A stretch of DNA of 64,000 nucleotides from JAPPFW01 sp965200835 (GCA_965200835.1 OZ241390.1:2046001-2110000); one strand, 5' to 3'. Counted from the stretch's first letter, positions 7,561 through 17,282 are shown. Program-made: numbers and translations. The notes: generated by a model from the sequence alone, not told the origin.

Positions 7561-10179
7561 ATGCAGGCCAATGCCATCCGCCGGGCCTTTCTCGACTTCT
7601 TCGCCGAGCGTGGACACACGGTCCGGCCTTCCGCGTCGTTGATCCCCACCGACCCTACTTTGCTGCTCACCAACGCTGGCATGGTCCCGTTCAAGCCTTA
7701 CTTTCTGGGTGAGGAGCCCGCCCCGTGGCCCCGGGCGGTGAGCATCCAGAAGTGCGTTCGCACGGTCGACATCGACCTTATCGGTACCACTGCCCGGCAC
7801 CTGACCATGTTCGAGATGCTGGGTAACTTCTCGTTCGGTGACTACTTCAAGGACGTGGCGATCCGTTACGCATATGACCTGGTCACCGGGCCGCTCGGTC
7901 TCGATCCGGAACTGCTCTGGTACACCGTCCACGAGACCGATGACGAAGCGGAGGAGATCTGGCTAGACGGTATAGGGGTTCCCTCCGATCGGGTCCAGCG
8001 GGGTGGTAGGGACAACTTCTGGCAGATGGGGGTTCCCGGTCCGTGCGGGCCTGCCTCGGAGATCTTCATCGACCGGGGACCGTCCTATGGGGCGGAGGGG
8101 GGTCCGATCGGCGGCGGTGAGGATCGCTACGTGGAGCTGTGGAACCTGGTGTTCATGCAGAACATCCAGGATGCCCCCTACCACGTGGTCGGCGACCTGC
8201 CCGCCAAGAGCATCGACACCGGAACCGGCTTGGAGCGGCTGGCCATGGTCTTGCAAGGAGTGGACACCCTGTTCGAGGTGGATTGTGTCAGGGATGTACT
8301 GCATGCCGCCTCCGGGCTGCTCCGGGTTCGCTACGGAGACTCCGAAGGATCGGACATCGCTCTGCGGCTGCTCGCAGACCATGTCAGGGCCGCCACCTTC
8401 CTGATCGGAGACCGGGTGATGCCGGGCAACGAGGGGCGCGGCTACGTAGTGCGCCGCCTGATCCGCCGGGCGGTCCGGCACGCCTGGCAGCTCGGAAGTA
8501 GCGATGTCATCATGCCTCGGCTGGCGGAGGTGACCATGGAGGTGATGGCTGAGGCCTATCCCGATCTGGCCTCCAACCGTGACTTCATCCTCCATGTGTT
8601 CGAGCGGGAGGAGTTTCGGTTCCGCAGGACCCTCGCTACCGGCACCCGCATGCTCGACGAGGCGCTCGAAGGAACGGAGGAGGGGGAGGAGTTGGCGGGA
8701 TCGGTGGCCTTCCGGCTACACGACACCTACGGGTTCCCGATCGACCTCACCCGGGAGATAGTGGCCGAGCAGGGCCGCCGGCTGGACATCGAGGGTTTCG
8801 AGGCGGAGATGGAGCTCCAGCGGACCCGGGCCAAAGCAGCCTGGAAGGGGGGGGAGGCGGCGGCCCGCATCGACTCCTACAAGCGGATCCTCGACACGGT
8901 CGGCCCTACCGACTTCCTGGGATACGGCCAGGATGCGACGCCCGCCCGGATACTGGCCATGCTGCGGGAGGGAGAGCCGGTGGATCGGGCCGATGCCGGC
9001 CAGGGGGTGGAAGTCTTCATCGATCAGACCCCCTTCTACGCCGAGGCGGGAGGTCAGGTGGGTGATGTCGGGCTGATCGAGTCCCCGACGGGGAGGGTCG
9101 AAGTGGGCGACACCCAGGCTACGGTGGTGGGCCTTCATGGCCATCGCGGAAAGGTCACCAGGGGCTTCGTCCAGAGCGGCCAGCCGGTCGACGCGCGCAT
9201 CGACCGTCCCCGCCGGGACCGGATCCGCAAGGCCCACACCGGGACCCATCTCCTCCATTGGGGCTTGCGCGAGGTGATCGGCGATCACGCCAACCAGGCC
9301 GGCTCGCTAGTAGAGGACGGGCGCCTCCGGTTCGATTTCAGCCACTTCGCAGCCGTTTCCGGGCCAGAGTTGGCGGAGGTCGAGGATCTGGTCAACCGCC
9401 AGGTAGCGGCCAATCATCAGGTCGGAACGCTCGAAACCTCCAAGGACGAAGCCGAAGCCATGGGCGCGCTGGCCTTTTTCGGTGACAAGTATGGGGATCG
9501 GGTCCGGGTGGTGTCGGTGGGTGACTCGGTCGAGTTCTGCGGGGGAACCCATGTGGAAACTTCTGCCGAGATAGGCCCTCTCATCGTGACCTCGGAGTCC
9601 TCGATCGGCTCGAACCTGCGCCGTGTGGCCGCATTGACCGGGATGTCGGCCTATCACTACACCCGGCAGGTAAGGGACAGTCTGGCCGATACAGGCCGGT
9701 TCTTGGGGGTCCCGCTCGATGGAGTTCCGGCCCGGGTGCGGCAGCTGGCCGACCGAGCCGATGAGTTGGCTGCCGAGTTAGGGCGACTGGAGCAACGCGC
9801 CCGCTCCGATCTGGCTGCCCATCTGGCAAGTAACGCGGAAGTCAGTGGTGGTGTCTCGTGGGTGGTGGCCCGTCTGGACGATCGGCCGGCGGCAGCATTG
9901 CGGGAGATAGGCGTCCAGGTTCGTGATCGTCTCGGCTCGGGGGTCGTAGTGCTGGGAAGCCAGGTGGCTGGCAAGGGAGCATTGCTCGGCGCGGTCTCCC
10001 GTGATTTGGTGGAACGGGGTGTGTCGACAGCCGATCTGGTGCTGGTGGGTGCCCGCATTCTGGGAGGGGGTGGCAGCCGGGATCCGGAGCTCTCCCAAGC
10101 CGGCGGACCCCGGGGAGAGAAGATGGGCGAGGCGCTGGATGCCATCCGGAAAGTAGTGACCCGTAGCCTGGCTTCTTGA
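7561..10179 (+). CDS. alaS: Alanyl-tRNA synthetase
   Basis: An 872-residue class II synthetase that charges tRNA-Ala in the cytoplasm. The N-terminal catalytic core (FLDFFAERGHTVRPSASL, FKPYFLGEEPAP, MFEMLGNFSFGDYFK) is followed by the tRNA-recognition region and the editing domain (FYAEAGGQVGD; HTGTHLLHW with the metal-binding His; FCGGTHVETSAEIG with the Cys/His pair). The C-Ala domain ends in GGGGSRDPELSQAGG. Length is normal. It heads the alaS-ruvX-mltG-aroE run, a common actinobacterial order. The 138-bp gap upstream holds a weak hairpin (AACACC/GGTGTT, about 7435-7456) that may end the SLH gene. Confidence 0.97.
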   Translation: MQANAIRRAFLDFFAERGHTVRPSASLIPTDPTLLLTNAGMVPFKPYFLGEEPAPWPRAVSIQKCVRTVDIDLIGTTARHLTMFEMLGNFSFGDYFKDVAIRYAYDLVTGPLGLDPELLWYTVHETDDEAEEIWLDGIGVPSDRVQRGGRDNFWQMGVPGPCGPASEIFIDRGPSYGAEGGPIGGGEDRYVELWNLVFMQNIQDAPYHVVGDLPAKSIDTGTGLERLAMVLQGVDTLFEVDCVRDVLHAASGLLRVRYGDSEGSDIALRLLADHVRAATFLIGDRVMPGNEGRGYVVRRLIRRAVRHAWQLGSSDVIMPRLAEVTMEVMAEAYPDLASNRDFILHVFEREEFRFRRTLATGTRMLDEALEGTEEGEELAGSVAFRLHDTYGFPIDLTREIVAEQGRRLDIEGFEAEMELQRTRAKAAWKGGEAAARIDSYKRILDTVGPTDFLGYGQDATPARILAMLREGEPVDRADAGQGVEVFIDQTPFYAEAGGQVGDVGLIESPTGRVEVGDTQATVVGLHGHRGKVTRGFVQSGQPVDARIDRPRRDRIRKAHTGTHLLHWGLREVIGDHANQAGSLVEDGRLRFDFSHFAAVSGPELAEVEDLVNRQVAANHQVGTLETSKDEAEAMGALAFFGDKYGDRVRVVSVGDSVEFCGGTHVETSAEIGPLIVTSESSIGSNLRRVAALTGMSAYHYTRQVRDSLADTGRFLGVPLDGVPARVRQLADRADELAAELGRLEQRARSDLAAHLASNAEVSGGVSWVVARLDDRPAAALREIGVQVRDRLGSGVVVLGSQVAGKGALLGAVSRDLVERGVSTADLVLVGARILGGGGSRDPELSQAGGPRGEKMGEALDAIRKVVTRSLAS

Positions 10180-10186
10180 GCAGGGC

Positions 10187-10633
10187 GTGATTGTGGGCGA
10201 CTACCGACCAGCAGGCCGCACGATGGGGATCGACTACGGGCACAAGCGAATAGGGGTTGCCCTATCGGACGGTCTCGGACTGGCCGCTCATCCTCACCAG
10301 GTCATCGACGCCGGTGCCCGCGCGCCGGCCAGGCTGGCCGAGCTGGTTCGCCGCCATGGCGTGGTACGAATAGTGGTGGGATTGCCGGTTTCCCTTGATG
10401 GCACCGAGGGTGAGGTAGCCAGGAAGGCCCGGCGGTTTGCCCGGCGACTGGCCGCCTCGGTGGAGGTCGAAGTGGTGCTGTATGACGAGCGCTTCACTTC
10501 TAGGATCGCCGAGCAGGCCATGCTGGCGGCGGGTACGTCCCGCGCCGGGCGGCGCAAGCGGATGGACAAGGTGGCGGCGGCGGTGATGCTCCAGGGATTC
10601 CTGGATCGGGCAGCCCGGGCACCGCTCCCATGA
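10187..10633 (+). CDS. ruvX: Putative pre-16S rRNA nuclease / Holliday junction resolvase RuvX (YqgF)
   Basis: A 148-residue protein with an RNase H-like fold. The first catalytic Asp lies in GIDYGHKRIGVALSD, followed by IVVGLP-x-S-LDG, then LYDERFTS and a final MDKVAAAVML with the last acidic residue. GTG 10187 lies 8 bases after the alaS stop and its 3' end overlaps mltG by four bases (ATGA), so these genes are co-translated. Family members process the 16S rRNA 5' end and were also proposed to be Holliday junction resolvases. Confidence 0.93.
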   Translation: MIVGDYRPAGRTMGIDYGHKRIGVALSDGLGLAAHPHQVIDAGARAPARLAELVRRHGVVRIVVGLPVSLDGTEGEVARKARRFARRLAASVEVEVVLYDERFTSRIAEQAMLAAGTSRAGRRKRMDKVAAAVMLQGFLDRAARAPLP

Positions 10634-11748
10634 GCTACCCGCCCGAGCTCGTACCCGACGATCGGGATTATGTCGAGGATCATCCGGTCGCTCGCCTGCG
10701 GGGTGCGGTGACGGCGCTGGCGGTCGGGGCTGTATTGATCTACGGACTGGTGGTGGTTGGGGGAAGCCTGAGTGAGTGGGTGAGGGGGATGGGCCGCTTC
10801 GGGTCCGAGGAGGAAATCGCGGTAGTGCAGCCAGGGCAGACCGTCCAAGTGGAGATTCCGGTGGGTTCCACCGCCCGGGGGATCGCCGGCATCCTAGTGG
10901 ATCGGGGAGTGATCGAATCGGCTGCCAGTTTCGAGGCGGTGGTGCGAGCGAGTGAGGCGGGAAGTTTGCTGAAAGCCGGGACTTACGAGCTGGTGACCGG
11001 CACCGGCGCCGAGGAAATCGTCGAGTTGTTGGTGGCGGGACCGACCCTGGATGTCTTCCGGTTGACGGTGGTCGAGGGTCGCCGGATCGAAGAGGTGCTG
11101 AAGGACATAGCCGACCAGACCGGTCACGCAAGGGATGAGCTGGCCGCCACGCTGCTGAGTGGAGAAGTCACCTCTGCGCACTTACCCACTGACATGACGG
11201 GCGTTGCGGCTTGGGAAGGGCTGCTGTTCCCGGCCACCTATGAGTTCTTCGGCGACGCCACCGGGCAGGAGATACTACAGCGGATGGCCACCGAGACCGA
11301 GCGGCGGCTGACCCGGATCGACTGGGGTAGCGGACCCGGTGACTTCTCGGTTTATGAGGCGCTCGTGATGGCTTCGCTCATCGAGGCTGAGGCGGGGGTG
11401 GACGAGGATCGCCCGCTGATCGCCAGCGTGATCTACAACCGGCTCGAGAACAACATCCCTCTGCAGATCGATGCCACGGTACTGTATGCCCTGGGTGAGA
11501 GGGGCAGGTCACCCACCCTGAACGACCTCGAGTACGAGTCGCCGCACAACACCTACCGGGTGGTGGGTCTGCCGCCGACCCCCATCGGAGCTCCTGGCTT
11601 CAGGTCCCTGGAAGCGGTTGCCGACCCAGCTGAGACCGACTACCTTTACTATGTGCTGACCTCCGAAAACCAACATTCCTTCTTCGTGGAGTACGAAGAT
11701 TTCTTGGATGCCAAGCAACGGGCACAGGAGCAGGGCATCGGCCAGTGA
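10630..11748 (+). CDS. mltG: Endolytic murein transglycosylase MltG
   Basis: A 372-residue protein with one N-terminal transmembrane helix (about residues 26-48), a LysM-like subdomain (VEIPVGSTARGIAGILVDRG) and a YceG catalytic domain. The catalytic Glu lies in MASLIEAEA, followed by IASVIYNRL, PLQIDATVLYALG and SPHNTYRVVGLPPTPI. MltG cuts nascent glycan strands and is thought to set their length at the membrane. It overlaps both ruvX (ATGA) and aroE (GTGA). Confidence 0.95.
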   Translation: MSYPPELVPDDRDYVEDHPVARLRGAVTALAVGAVLIYGLVVVGGSLSEWVRGMGRFGSEEEIAVVQPGQTVQVEIPVGSTARGIAGILVDRGVIESAASFEAVVRASEAGSLLKAGTYELVTGTGAEEIVELLVAGPTLDVFRLTVVEGRRIEEVLKDIADQTGHARDELAATLLSGEVTSAHLPTDMTGVAAWEGLLFPATYEFFGDATGQEILQRMATETERRLTRIDWGSGPGDFSVYEALVMASLIEAEAGVDEDRPLIASVIYNRLENNIPLQIDATVLYALGERGRSPTLNDLEYESPHNTYRVVGLPPTPIGAPGFRSLEAVADPAETDYLYYVLTSENQHSFFVEYEDFLDAKQRAQEQGIGQ

Positions 11749-12557
11749 ACCCTGTGCGGCTGGCAGTGTTGGGCGATCCGGTCGCTCACTCCCTCTCACC
11801 GGTCATCCAACAGGCCGCCATGGAGTATGCCGGAATCGACGGCACCTACCTTAGAGTTGAAGTAGACGTTGAAGGTATGGAGCGGGCCGCCCAGGATATC
11901 CGGAACGGACGGCTCGACGGCGCCAACGTCACCATGCCCCACAAGGAGCTGGCGGCCCACCTAGCGGATCGGTTGTCGCCGGTTGCCGAACGGTGCCAGG
12001 GCGCCAACACCCTGTGGAGGGAAGATGGTCGCCTGATGGCCCACACCACCGATTCCGACGGGGTCCGGTTTGCGTGGCGCTACGCCGGACTGCCCGACGA
12101 TGCACCCGTCCTCATCCTGGGTGCTGGGGGAGCGGCGGCCGCTGCGCTCGCTGCACTGGAGGATCACGAGTGCTACATCTCGGCCCGGCGGCCCGAGGCG
12201 ACCCGAGCGCTGGTGGACCGGTTTGGCGGCAGGGCTACGACGATCGCCTGGGGGGAGGGATTACCCGGCGCGGTCGTGGTGAACGCTACCCCACTGGGGA
12301 TGCGGGGCGACCGACTCCCTACTGCCGTCCTAAACCGGGCGGCTGGTCTGCTGGAGATGGCCTACGGGGCGGGCGAGACACCCTCCGCCGCTCGCATCCG
12401 ATCACAGGGTCTACCGGTGGCGCCCGGCGAGCTGATGCTGGTCGGCCAGGGCGTTGCGTCCTTCGCGGTCTGGACCGGGGTGGAGGTCCCGCCCTTAGTG
12501 ATGCTGTCCGCCCTAGAGGCAGCGGTAGCTTCCTCCCCGCCCCCAGGAACCCGCTGA
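11745..12557 (+). CDS. aroE: Shikimate dehydrogenase
   Basis: A 270-residue enzyme that reduces 3-dehydroshikimate to shikimate with NADPH. The shikimate-binding motif is GDPVAHSLSPVIQ, the catalytic Lys is in NVTMPHKEL, the catalytic Asp in HTTDSDGVRF, and the dinucleotide-binding loop is LILGAGGAAAAAL. GTG 11745 overlaps the mltG stop. It belongs with aroC and aroKB downstream, so three shikimate steps are clustered here. The broken prepilin peptidase gene begins immediately at its 3' end. Confidence 0.94.
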   Translation: MNPVRLAVLGDPVAHSLSPVIQQAAMEYAGIDGTYLRVEVDVEGMERAAQDIRNGRLDGANVTMPHKELAAHLADRLSPVAERCQGANTLWREDGRLMAHTTDSDGVRFAWRYAGLPDDAPVLILGAGGAAAAALAALEDHECYISARRPEATRALVDRFGGRATTIAWGEGLPGAVVVNATPLGMRGDRLPTAVLNRAAGLLEMAYGAGETPSAARIRSQGLPVAPGELMLVGQGVASFAVWTGVEVPPLVMLSALEAAVASSPPPGTR

Positions 12558-12559
12558 GA

Positions 12560-13327
12560 TCTTGTTCCCTTTTCCTGGCGATTGCCATAGCTGGTCTGAT
12601 CGTGGGCCGCTGGCTTTCCCTGGTAGTTGCTGCCTCGCCGGCGGGTGTGCCGATCCGGGAGATGAGGAGATGATCGGCTCATGCCTCGAGTGCCGCTCCC
12701 CGACGGCATGGGGATATCTCTTGCCGGTGGTGTGGCGGGCCGGGCGCTCTGCAGGATGCGGTCGGTGCGATTCCTTACCCGTCGTGCGAGCCCATGCGAT
12801 CGAGCTGGTTACCGCCCTGGCCTTTGCCGGTGCCGTGCAGCTGGCGGCACCGTCTTGGACCCTTCCCGGCTACCTCTGGCTGGTTCGTGTCGGTGACCGT
12901 GGTGCTGGCCTTCATCGATCTCGGTCACCGGCTCATCCCCAATCGCATTCTGTTGCCGGGGACGGTGATCGGGCTAGTGCTCCTGTCCGGGGGAGCCTTG
13001 GTCGACGGACACCTCGGTAACCTGCCGGTCGCCCTAGCGGCGGGCGCCGGATACTTCGGGGCACTGCTCATTCCTGCTCTCTTGACAAGCGGGGCCATGG
13101 GCATGGGCGATGTCAAGCTGGCTTTCCTGCTCGGGTTGTTCGCGGGGTACGGGCACTGGGAGTCAGCCGTGGTAGCCGGGGTGGGATCTCTGTTGCTGGC
13201 CGCGGTCGTCGGGGTCATCCTGGTGGCGTTCCGGGTAATGGGCCGTCGGGACCATCTCCCCTTCGGGCCCTTCATGGTGGCGGCCGCCTGGACGGCCATT
13301 GCCATCGACCTGGTGAGCGGTAGGTAG
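12560..13327 (+). pseudogene. Prepilin peptidase (type IV leader peptidase), broken by two frameshifts
   Basis: Three consecutive pieces of one membrane protein lie in alternating frames. Piece one (from about 12560) is the N-terminal helix AIAIAGLIVGRWLSLVV, stopping at 12673. Piece two is the zinc-binding Cys domain with C-x-x-C (SCLECRSP and GCGRCDSL), then AIELVTALAFAGAVQL. Piece three (to 13327) carries both catalytic aspartates, FIDLGHRLIPN and GMGDVKLAF. The second switch coincides with a tandem CTGG duplication near 12886-12893: removing four bases restores YLWFVSVTVVLAFID. The first switch lies near 12665-12680. The enzyme would cut and methylate type IV pilin leaders. The start codon is uncertain. 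Confidence 0.8.
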
Positions 13328-13365
13328 GGTGGCAGGTCGGTCCGCCATCCAACGATTGTTAGTGT

Positions 13366-13779
13366 ATGGTAGAGGTCATGTTAACTGTTTCTGAAATCAT
13401 GATGGGTGTGGTTGGGACCTTGCTGAGCGCGTTGCTGGTGTGGATAGGCGCGGCCATCAAGGCGCAGCGGGAGGACACCAAGGAGTTGCGTTCCGAGACC
13501 AGGGAGTTGCGTTCCGAGACGGCGGCGGGGTTCGAAGCTCAGCGTGCTGAGACCAGCCGGGGGTTTGAAGCTCAGCGTGCTGAGACGAGCAAGTTGCGTT
13601 CTGATATGGATCGGGGGTTCGGGGCGCAGCGTGTTGTAACTGATGGGAGGTTCGAGCGGGTGGATGGGAAGCTCGACACGATCACCGACAAGCTCGGTGG
13701 GCAGGGGGAGCGCATCGCTCGGTTGGAAGGTCAGTCCGGTGTTTCCGACCCTCGAGCCGACGCAGCCGAGCAAGGGTAG
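13366..13779 (+). CDS. Small membrane-anchored coiled-coil protein with internal repeats
   Basis: A 137-residue protein with one N-terminal membrane helix (VGTLLSALLVWIGAAI) and a long charged coiled coil built from short duplications: a (E)LRSET unit twice and GFEAQRAETS twice, obvious at DNA level between about 13482 and 13590. The C-terminal part (RVDGKLDTITDKLGGQGERIARLE) continues heptads and a disordered tail follows. It resembles in architecture the protein encoded at 34353-34808. Function is unknown; such proteins are often annotated as DUF1640- or apolipoprotein-like. Confidence 0.65.
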   Translation: MVEVMLTVSEIMMGVVGTLLSALLVWIGAAIKAQREDTKELRSETRELRSETAAGFEAQRAETSRGFEAQRAETSKLRSDMDRGFGAQRVVTDGRFERVDGKLDTITDKLGGQGERIARLEGQSGVSDPRADAAEQG

Positions 13780-13896
13780 GTAGGACCCACTCGGCTAGTC
13801 CTCCAAAAGCGAGCCATCCTGGTCGGTGTCTTGCTCAGGAGGACTACCTGATGCAGGCCGGCCGCCGGTCTCTGGTGCCGATCCCGCAGCACTACC

Positions 13897-15057
13897 ATGA
13901 TGGCCATGCTTCGATTCTTGACAGCCGGTGAGTCGCACGGTCCCGGTCTAGTGACCATCGTGGAGGGCGTCCCGGCCGGCCTCACGGTTACCAGGGAAGG
14001 TATCGGCGGCGAGCTGGCCCGGCGGCGGCTCGGTTACGGGCGAGGCGCCCGGATGAAGATCGAGCAGGACAAGCTGGAGATCCTCGGCGGGATCCGTCAT
14101 GGCCGCACGCTCGGTTCGCCGGTGGCGGTGATCATTCGCAATACCGAATGGCCACGCTGGCAGGAGGAGATGTCCCCTGATCCTGGCACTCCCAAGCGAC
14201 CGATGACCACCCCCCGACCAGGCCACGCCGATCTGGTGGGGATGCTCAAGTACGACACCAAGGATGCCCGCAACATCCTGGAGAGGGCATCGGCCCGCGA
14301 GACGGCCGCTCGCACCATTGCTGGGTATCTGGCCAAGCAACTGCTGGCCACCATCGGTGTAACGGTGGTCAGCCATGTGGTGGCGATCGGGCGGGCGATC
14401 TCCGAATCCGAGCAGCTCCCCACCCTCGATGACCAACCGTCTATCGACGCCTCGCCGGTGCGGGCATTCGGCACCGAGGCCGAGGCGGCCATGATCTCCG
14501 AGATCGAGCGGGCCAAGGCCAACCGTGACACGCTGGGAGGCGTTATGGAGGTGCTGGTCTATGACGTGCCACCGGGCGTGGGATCCTACGTCCACTGGGA
14601 TCGGCGCCTCGATGCGATCCTGGCCGGTGCCCTAATGTCGATCCAGGCTATGAAAGCGGTGGAGATCGGTGATGGGCTGGAGAGTTCCCGCCGCCGGGGC
14701 TCGGCAGCTCACGACCACATCTACTACCAGGACCGGGAGTTCTACCGCAACACTGACAGGGCGGGAGGTACCGAGGGCGGGATGTCCACCGGCCAGCCGC
14801 TGCGCGTGAGGGTGGCCATGAAGCCACTGTCAACCGTGATGCGTCCTCTCCCGACGGTCAACGTAGTGACCAAGGAACCGGAGGTGGCCTTCCGGGAACG
14901 TTCGGACGTATGCGCGGTGCCGGCGGCCGGGGTAGTGGCGGAGCAGATGGTGGCCATCGTGGTGACCCAGGAACTGCAACGCATGTTCGGGGGAGATACG
15001 GTGGAGGACTTCATGGTCAACGCCACTTCCTACCGCACCAGGCTGCTCTCCTTCTGA
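13897..15057 (+). CDS. aroC: Chorismate synthase
   Basis: A 386-residue FMN-dependent enzyme that converts EPSP to chorismate. The signatures are GESHGPGL near the N-terminus, RPGHADLVGMLKY, the RASARETAARTIAG block and the late RERSDVCAVPAAGVV. Three ATG codons (13897, 13900, 13906) are candidate starts; MLRFLTAGESHG from 13906 best matches the family. It is followed after 20 bases by aroKB. Confidence 0.96.
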   Translation: MMAMLRFLTAGESHGPGLVTIVEGVPAGLTVTREGIGGELARRRLGYGRGARMKIEQDKLEILGGIRHGRTLGSPVAVIIRNTEWPRWQEEMSPDPGTPKRPMTTPRPGHADLVGMLKYDTKDARNILERASARETAARTIAGYLAKQLLATIGVTVVSHVVAIGRAISESEQLPTLDDQPSIDASPVRAFGTEAEAAMISEIERAKANRDTLGGVMEVLVYDVPPGVGSYVHWDRRLDAILAGALMSIQAMKAVEIGDGLESSRRRGSAAHDHIYYQDREFYRNTDRAGGTEGGMSTGQPLRVRVAMKPLSTVMRPLPTVNVVTKEPEVAFRERSDVCAVPAAGVVAEQMVAIVVTQELQRMFGGDTVEDFMVNATSYRTRLLSF

Positions 15058-15077
15058 ACCCTCCGGAGAACCGGCCG

Positions 15078-16598
15078 GTGGGGGACCTGTGGCTAATCGG
15101 CATGATGGGTGCCGGAAAGACGACGGTGGGAAACCTGATAGCCAAGGACCAGGGCAGACCGTTCCTGGACGTCGATCAGCTCGTGGAGGGCCGGGCGGGC
15201 AAATCTGTGCGAGCGATCTTCCGTGAGGATGGCGATCGAGCCTTCCGGCAGATGGAGTCGGCGGAGATCGAACGGCTGGCCGGCGAACCTACCGGGACCG
15301 GAGTCGGCCGGGTGATCGCAACCGGCGGCGGGTCGATTCTCGACCCTTGGAGCGTCAGGTTGATGAGGAAGGCGGGTGCGGTCGTGTGGCTCGACGCCCC
15401 GCCAGAGTCTCTGGTGGCTCGCGTCGGGGACAGACGACCCTTGCTGGAGGGTTTCGATGTGGCTGACCGCCTAGCTGGAATACTCGAGGAGCGCCGCCCG
15501 CTCTACGAGCGAGCAGCCCACTTCAAGGTGGATGCTGACCGGTCGGCAGGAGCGGTCGCCGCGGACGCCGGCCGCCATGTCCGGATCCCGGTGGGCCGGT
15601 CGTCGGAAGTCCTGATCGGACCGGACCTACCTTCCTCCCTCCTACCCCCTTCCATCCACCGGGAGCAGGTGGCGGTGGTTGCCCAACCCGGAGCGGCCGC
15701 TACCCCCGCCCGGGTCGTCGACCGGCTGGCCGCGGAGGCCGTACCGACCCTGATCGAGGTGCCCGACCGGGACGCGGCCAAGAGTCTCGACACGGTCGGG
15801 ATGCTCTACCGGCAGCTGGCCGAGCTCAACCTGGGCCGTAACGACACGATCGTGGGCGTCGGCGGCGGAGCTACTACCGACCTGGCCGGATTCGCGGCCG
15901 CCACCTGGCTAAGAGGTGTCGAGAGCGTCCTGATCCCCACCACCCTGCTGGGGGCGGTGGACGCCGCCATCGGCGGTAAGACGGGTATCAACGTCATGGG
16001 CAAGAATCTGGTGGGAGCCTTCTGGCATCCCAGCCGGGTGATCGTCAGCCTCGATGTGCTGGCCGCCCTCCCCGAGGAGCTGCTGAGGGAGGGTGCGGCG
16101 GAAGCGGTCAAGGCCGGCTTCATCGCCGATCCGCGGATCGTGGAACTCTTCATGACCCACGGCCTGTCCTTCCCGCCGGCCGAGCTGGTGAGCCGGGCAA
16201 TCGCGGCCAAGGCCGCGGTGGTCTCGGAAGACTTCCGGGAAGCGGGTCGGCGGGCGATCCTGAACTTCGGCCATACCATCGGCCATGGCGTCGAGGTCGC
16301 CTGCGGGCTACCCCATGGCTATGCGGTGGCGGTGGGTATGGTGGCGGCCGCGGCGGTCTCGGCCGCTCGTTACGGCTTCGACCCGGAGCTGGTGCTGGCC
16401 CCTCTCCGTCGCCTTGGTCTACCCACTAGTGCGGAGACCGCCGATCGGTCCACCGTCTGGCGCCTGGTGTATCGGGACAAGAAACGCACCAAAGCGGGCC
16501 TGCGCATGGTCCTGTTGCGAGAGATGGCCGATCCGGTAGTGGTTCCGGTCGAGGACGAGGAAGTCGATCTCGGTCTGGCCGCCATAGGGGTGCGGTAG
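15078..16598 (+). CDS. aroKB: Bifunctional shikimate kinase / 3-dehydroquinate synthase
   Basis: A single frame of 506 residues. Residues 1-170 are shikimate kinase: Walker A GMMGAGKTTVG, D-x-D in FLDVDQLVEG, ATGGGSILD, and the lid RRPLLEG. From about residue 185 on is 3-dehydroquinate synthase: NAD-binding GVGGGATTDLAGFAA, TTLLGAVDAAIGGKTGIN, the metal ligands in EAVKAG and NFGHTIGHGVE, and the final YRDKKR. The start is GTG 15078, with GGAGA about 10 bases upstream. The fusion joins steps 2 and 5 of the shikimate pathway. Fused aroKB genes are known in some bacteria and separate genes are more usual. Confidence 0.95.
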   Translation: MGDLWLIGMMGAGKTTVGNLIAKDQGRPFLDVDQLVEGRAGKSVRAIFREDGDRAFRQMESAEIERLAGEPTGTGVGRVIATGGGSILDPWSVRLMRKAGAVVWLDAPPESLVARVGDRRPLLEGFDVADRLAGILEERRPLYERAAHFKVDADRSAGAVAADAGRHVRIPVGRSSEVLIGPDLPSSLLPPSIHREQVAVVAQPGAAATPARVVDRLAAEAVPTLIEVPDRDAAKSLDTVGMLYRQLAELNLGRNDTIVGVGGGATTDLAGFAAATWLRGVESVLIPTTLLGAVDAAIGGKTGINVMGKNLVGAFWHPSRVIVSLDVLAALPEELLREGAAEAVKAGFIADPRIVELFMTHGLSFPPAELVSRAIAAKAAVVSEDFREAGRRAILNFGHTIGHGVEVACGLPHGYAVAVGMVAAAAVSAARYGFDPELVLAPLRRLGLPTSAETADRSTVWRLVYRDKKRTKAGLRMVLLREMADPVVVPVEDEEVDLGLAAIGVR

Positions 16599-16662
16599 GC
16601 GCGTCCCCGGCCTCCGGTCGCGGCGAGATGGCTGGTCGTATCCGGCGGCTACCATGAACAGC

Positions 16663-17220
16663 ATGGTATCCACCAACGATGTCAAGACCGGAATGGCGCT
16701 CGATCTCCCTGACGGTTTGTTCCAGATCATCGAACATCAGCATGTCAAGCCGGGCAAGGGCCGAGCTTTCGTTCGGATGAAGTTGCGGAACCTCCGAACC
16801 GGGGCTGTGATAGATCGCACCTTCCGGGCCGATGAGAACGTACCGCAGGCGATTATCGATCGGCGCGATCACCAGTACCTGTACCGGGACGACTTCGGCT
16901 ACCACTTCATGAACCTGGAGACCTACGAGCAGTTCTCCATCTCTGGGGAAGATGTCGGTAACGCGCGCCACTACCTGGTGGAAGGGGACACCGTACGGCT
17001 TCCCCTCTACGACGGCTTCCCTATCGGGGTGGAACTTCCGGCGGCGGTAGAGCTCGAGGTGGTCGGGGCGGAGCCAGCGGTCAGAGGGGATCGGGTTTCC
17101 GGAGCGACCAAACCGGTGACGGCCGAGACCGGCCTAGTGGTCCAGGCGCCGCTGTTCATCGACCTGGGTGACACCATCAAGGTGGATACCCGGTCGGGCG
17201 CCTACCTTTCGCGGGTCTAG
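16663..17220 (+). CDS. efp: Translation elongation factor P
   Basis: A 185-residue, three-domain factor that relieves ribosome stalling at polyproline. It starts MVSTNDVKTGMALDLPDG; an in-frame ATG at 16654 would add three residues. The conserved Lys-containing loop is VKPGKGRAFVRMK, and the C-terminal signature is GLVVQAPLFIDLGDTIKVD. Length is typical. It sits between aroKB and nusB, a widespread order. Confidence 0.96.
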   Translation: MVSTNDVKTGMALDLPDGLFQIIEHQHVKPGKGRAFVRMKLRNLRTGAVIDRTFRADENVPQAIIDRRDHQYLYRDDFGYHFMNLETYEQFSISGEDVGNARHYLVEGDTVRLPLYDGFPIGVELPAAVELEVVGAEPAVRGDRVSGATKPVTAETGLVVQAPLFIDLGDTIKVDTRSGAYLSRV

Positions 17221-17282
17221 CCCGCTAGCCGCGATCCGGTGGAGAAGCAGACCCGCCCCTCACCGGGGCCGGACTCCCGAAC

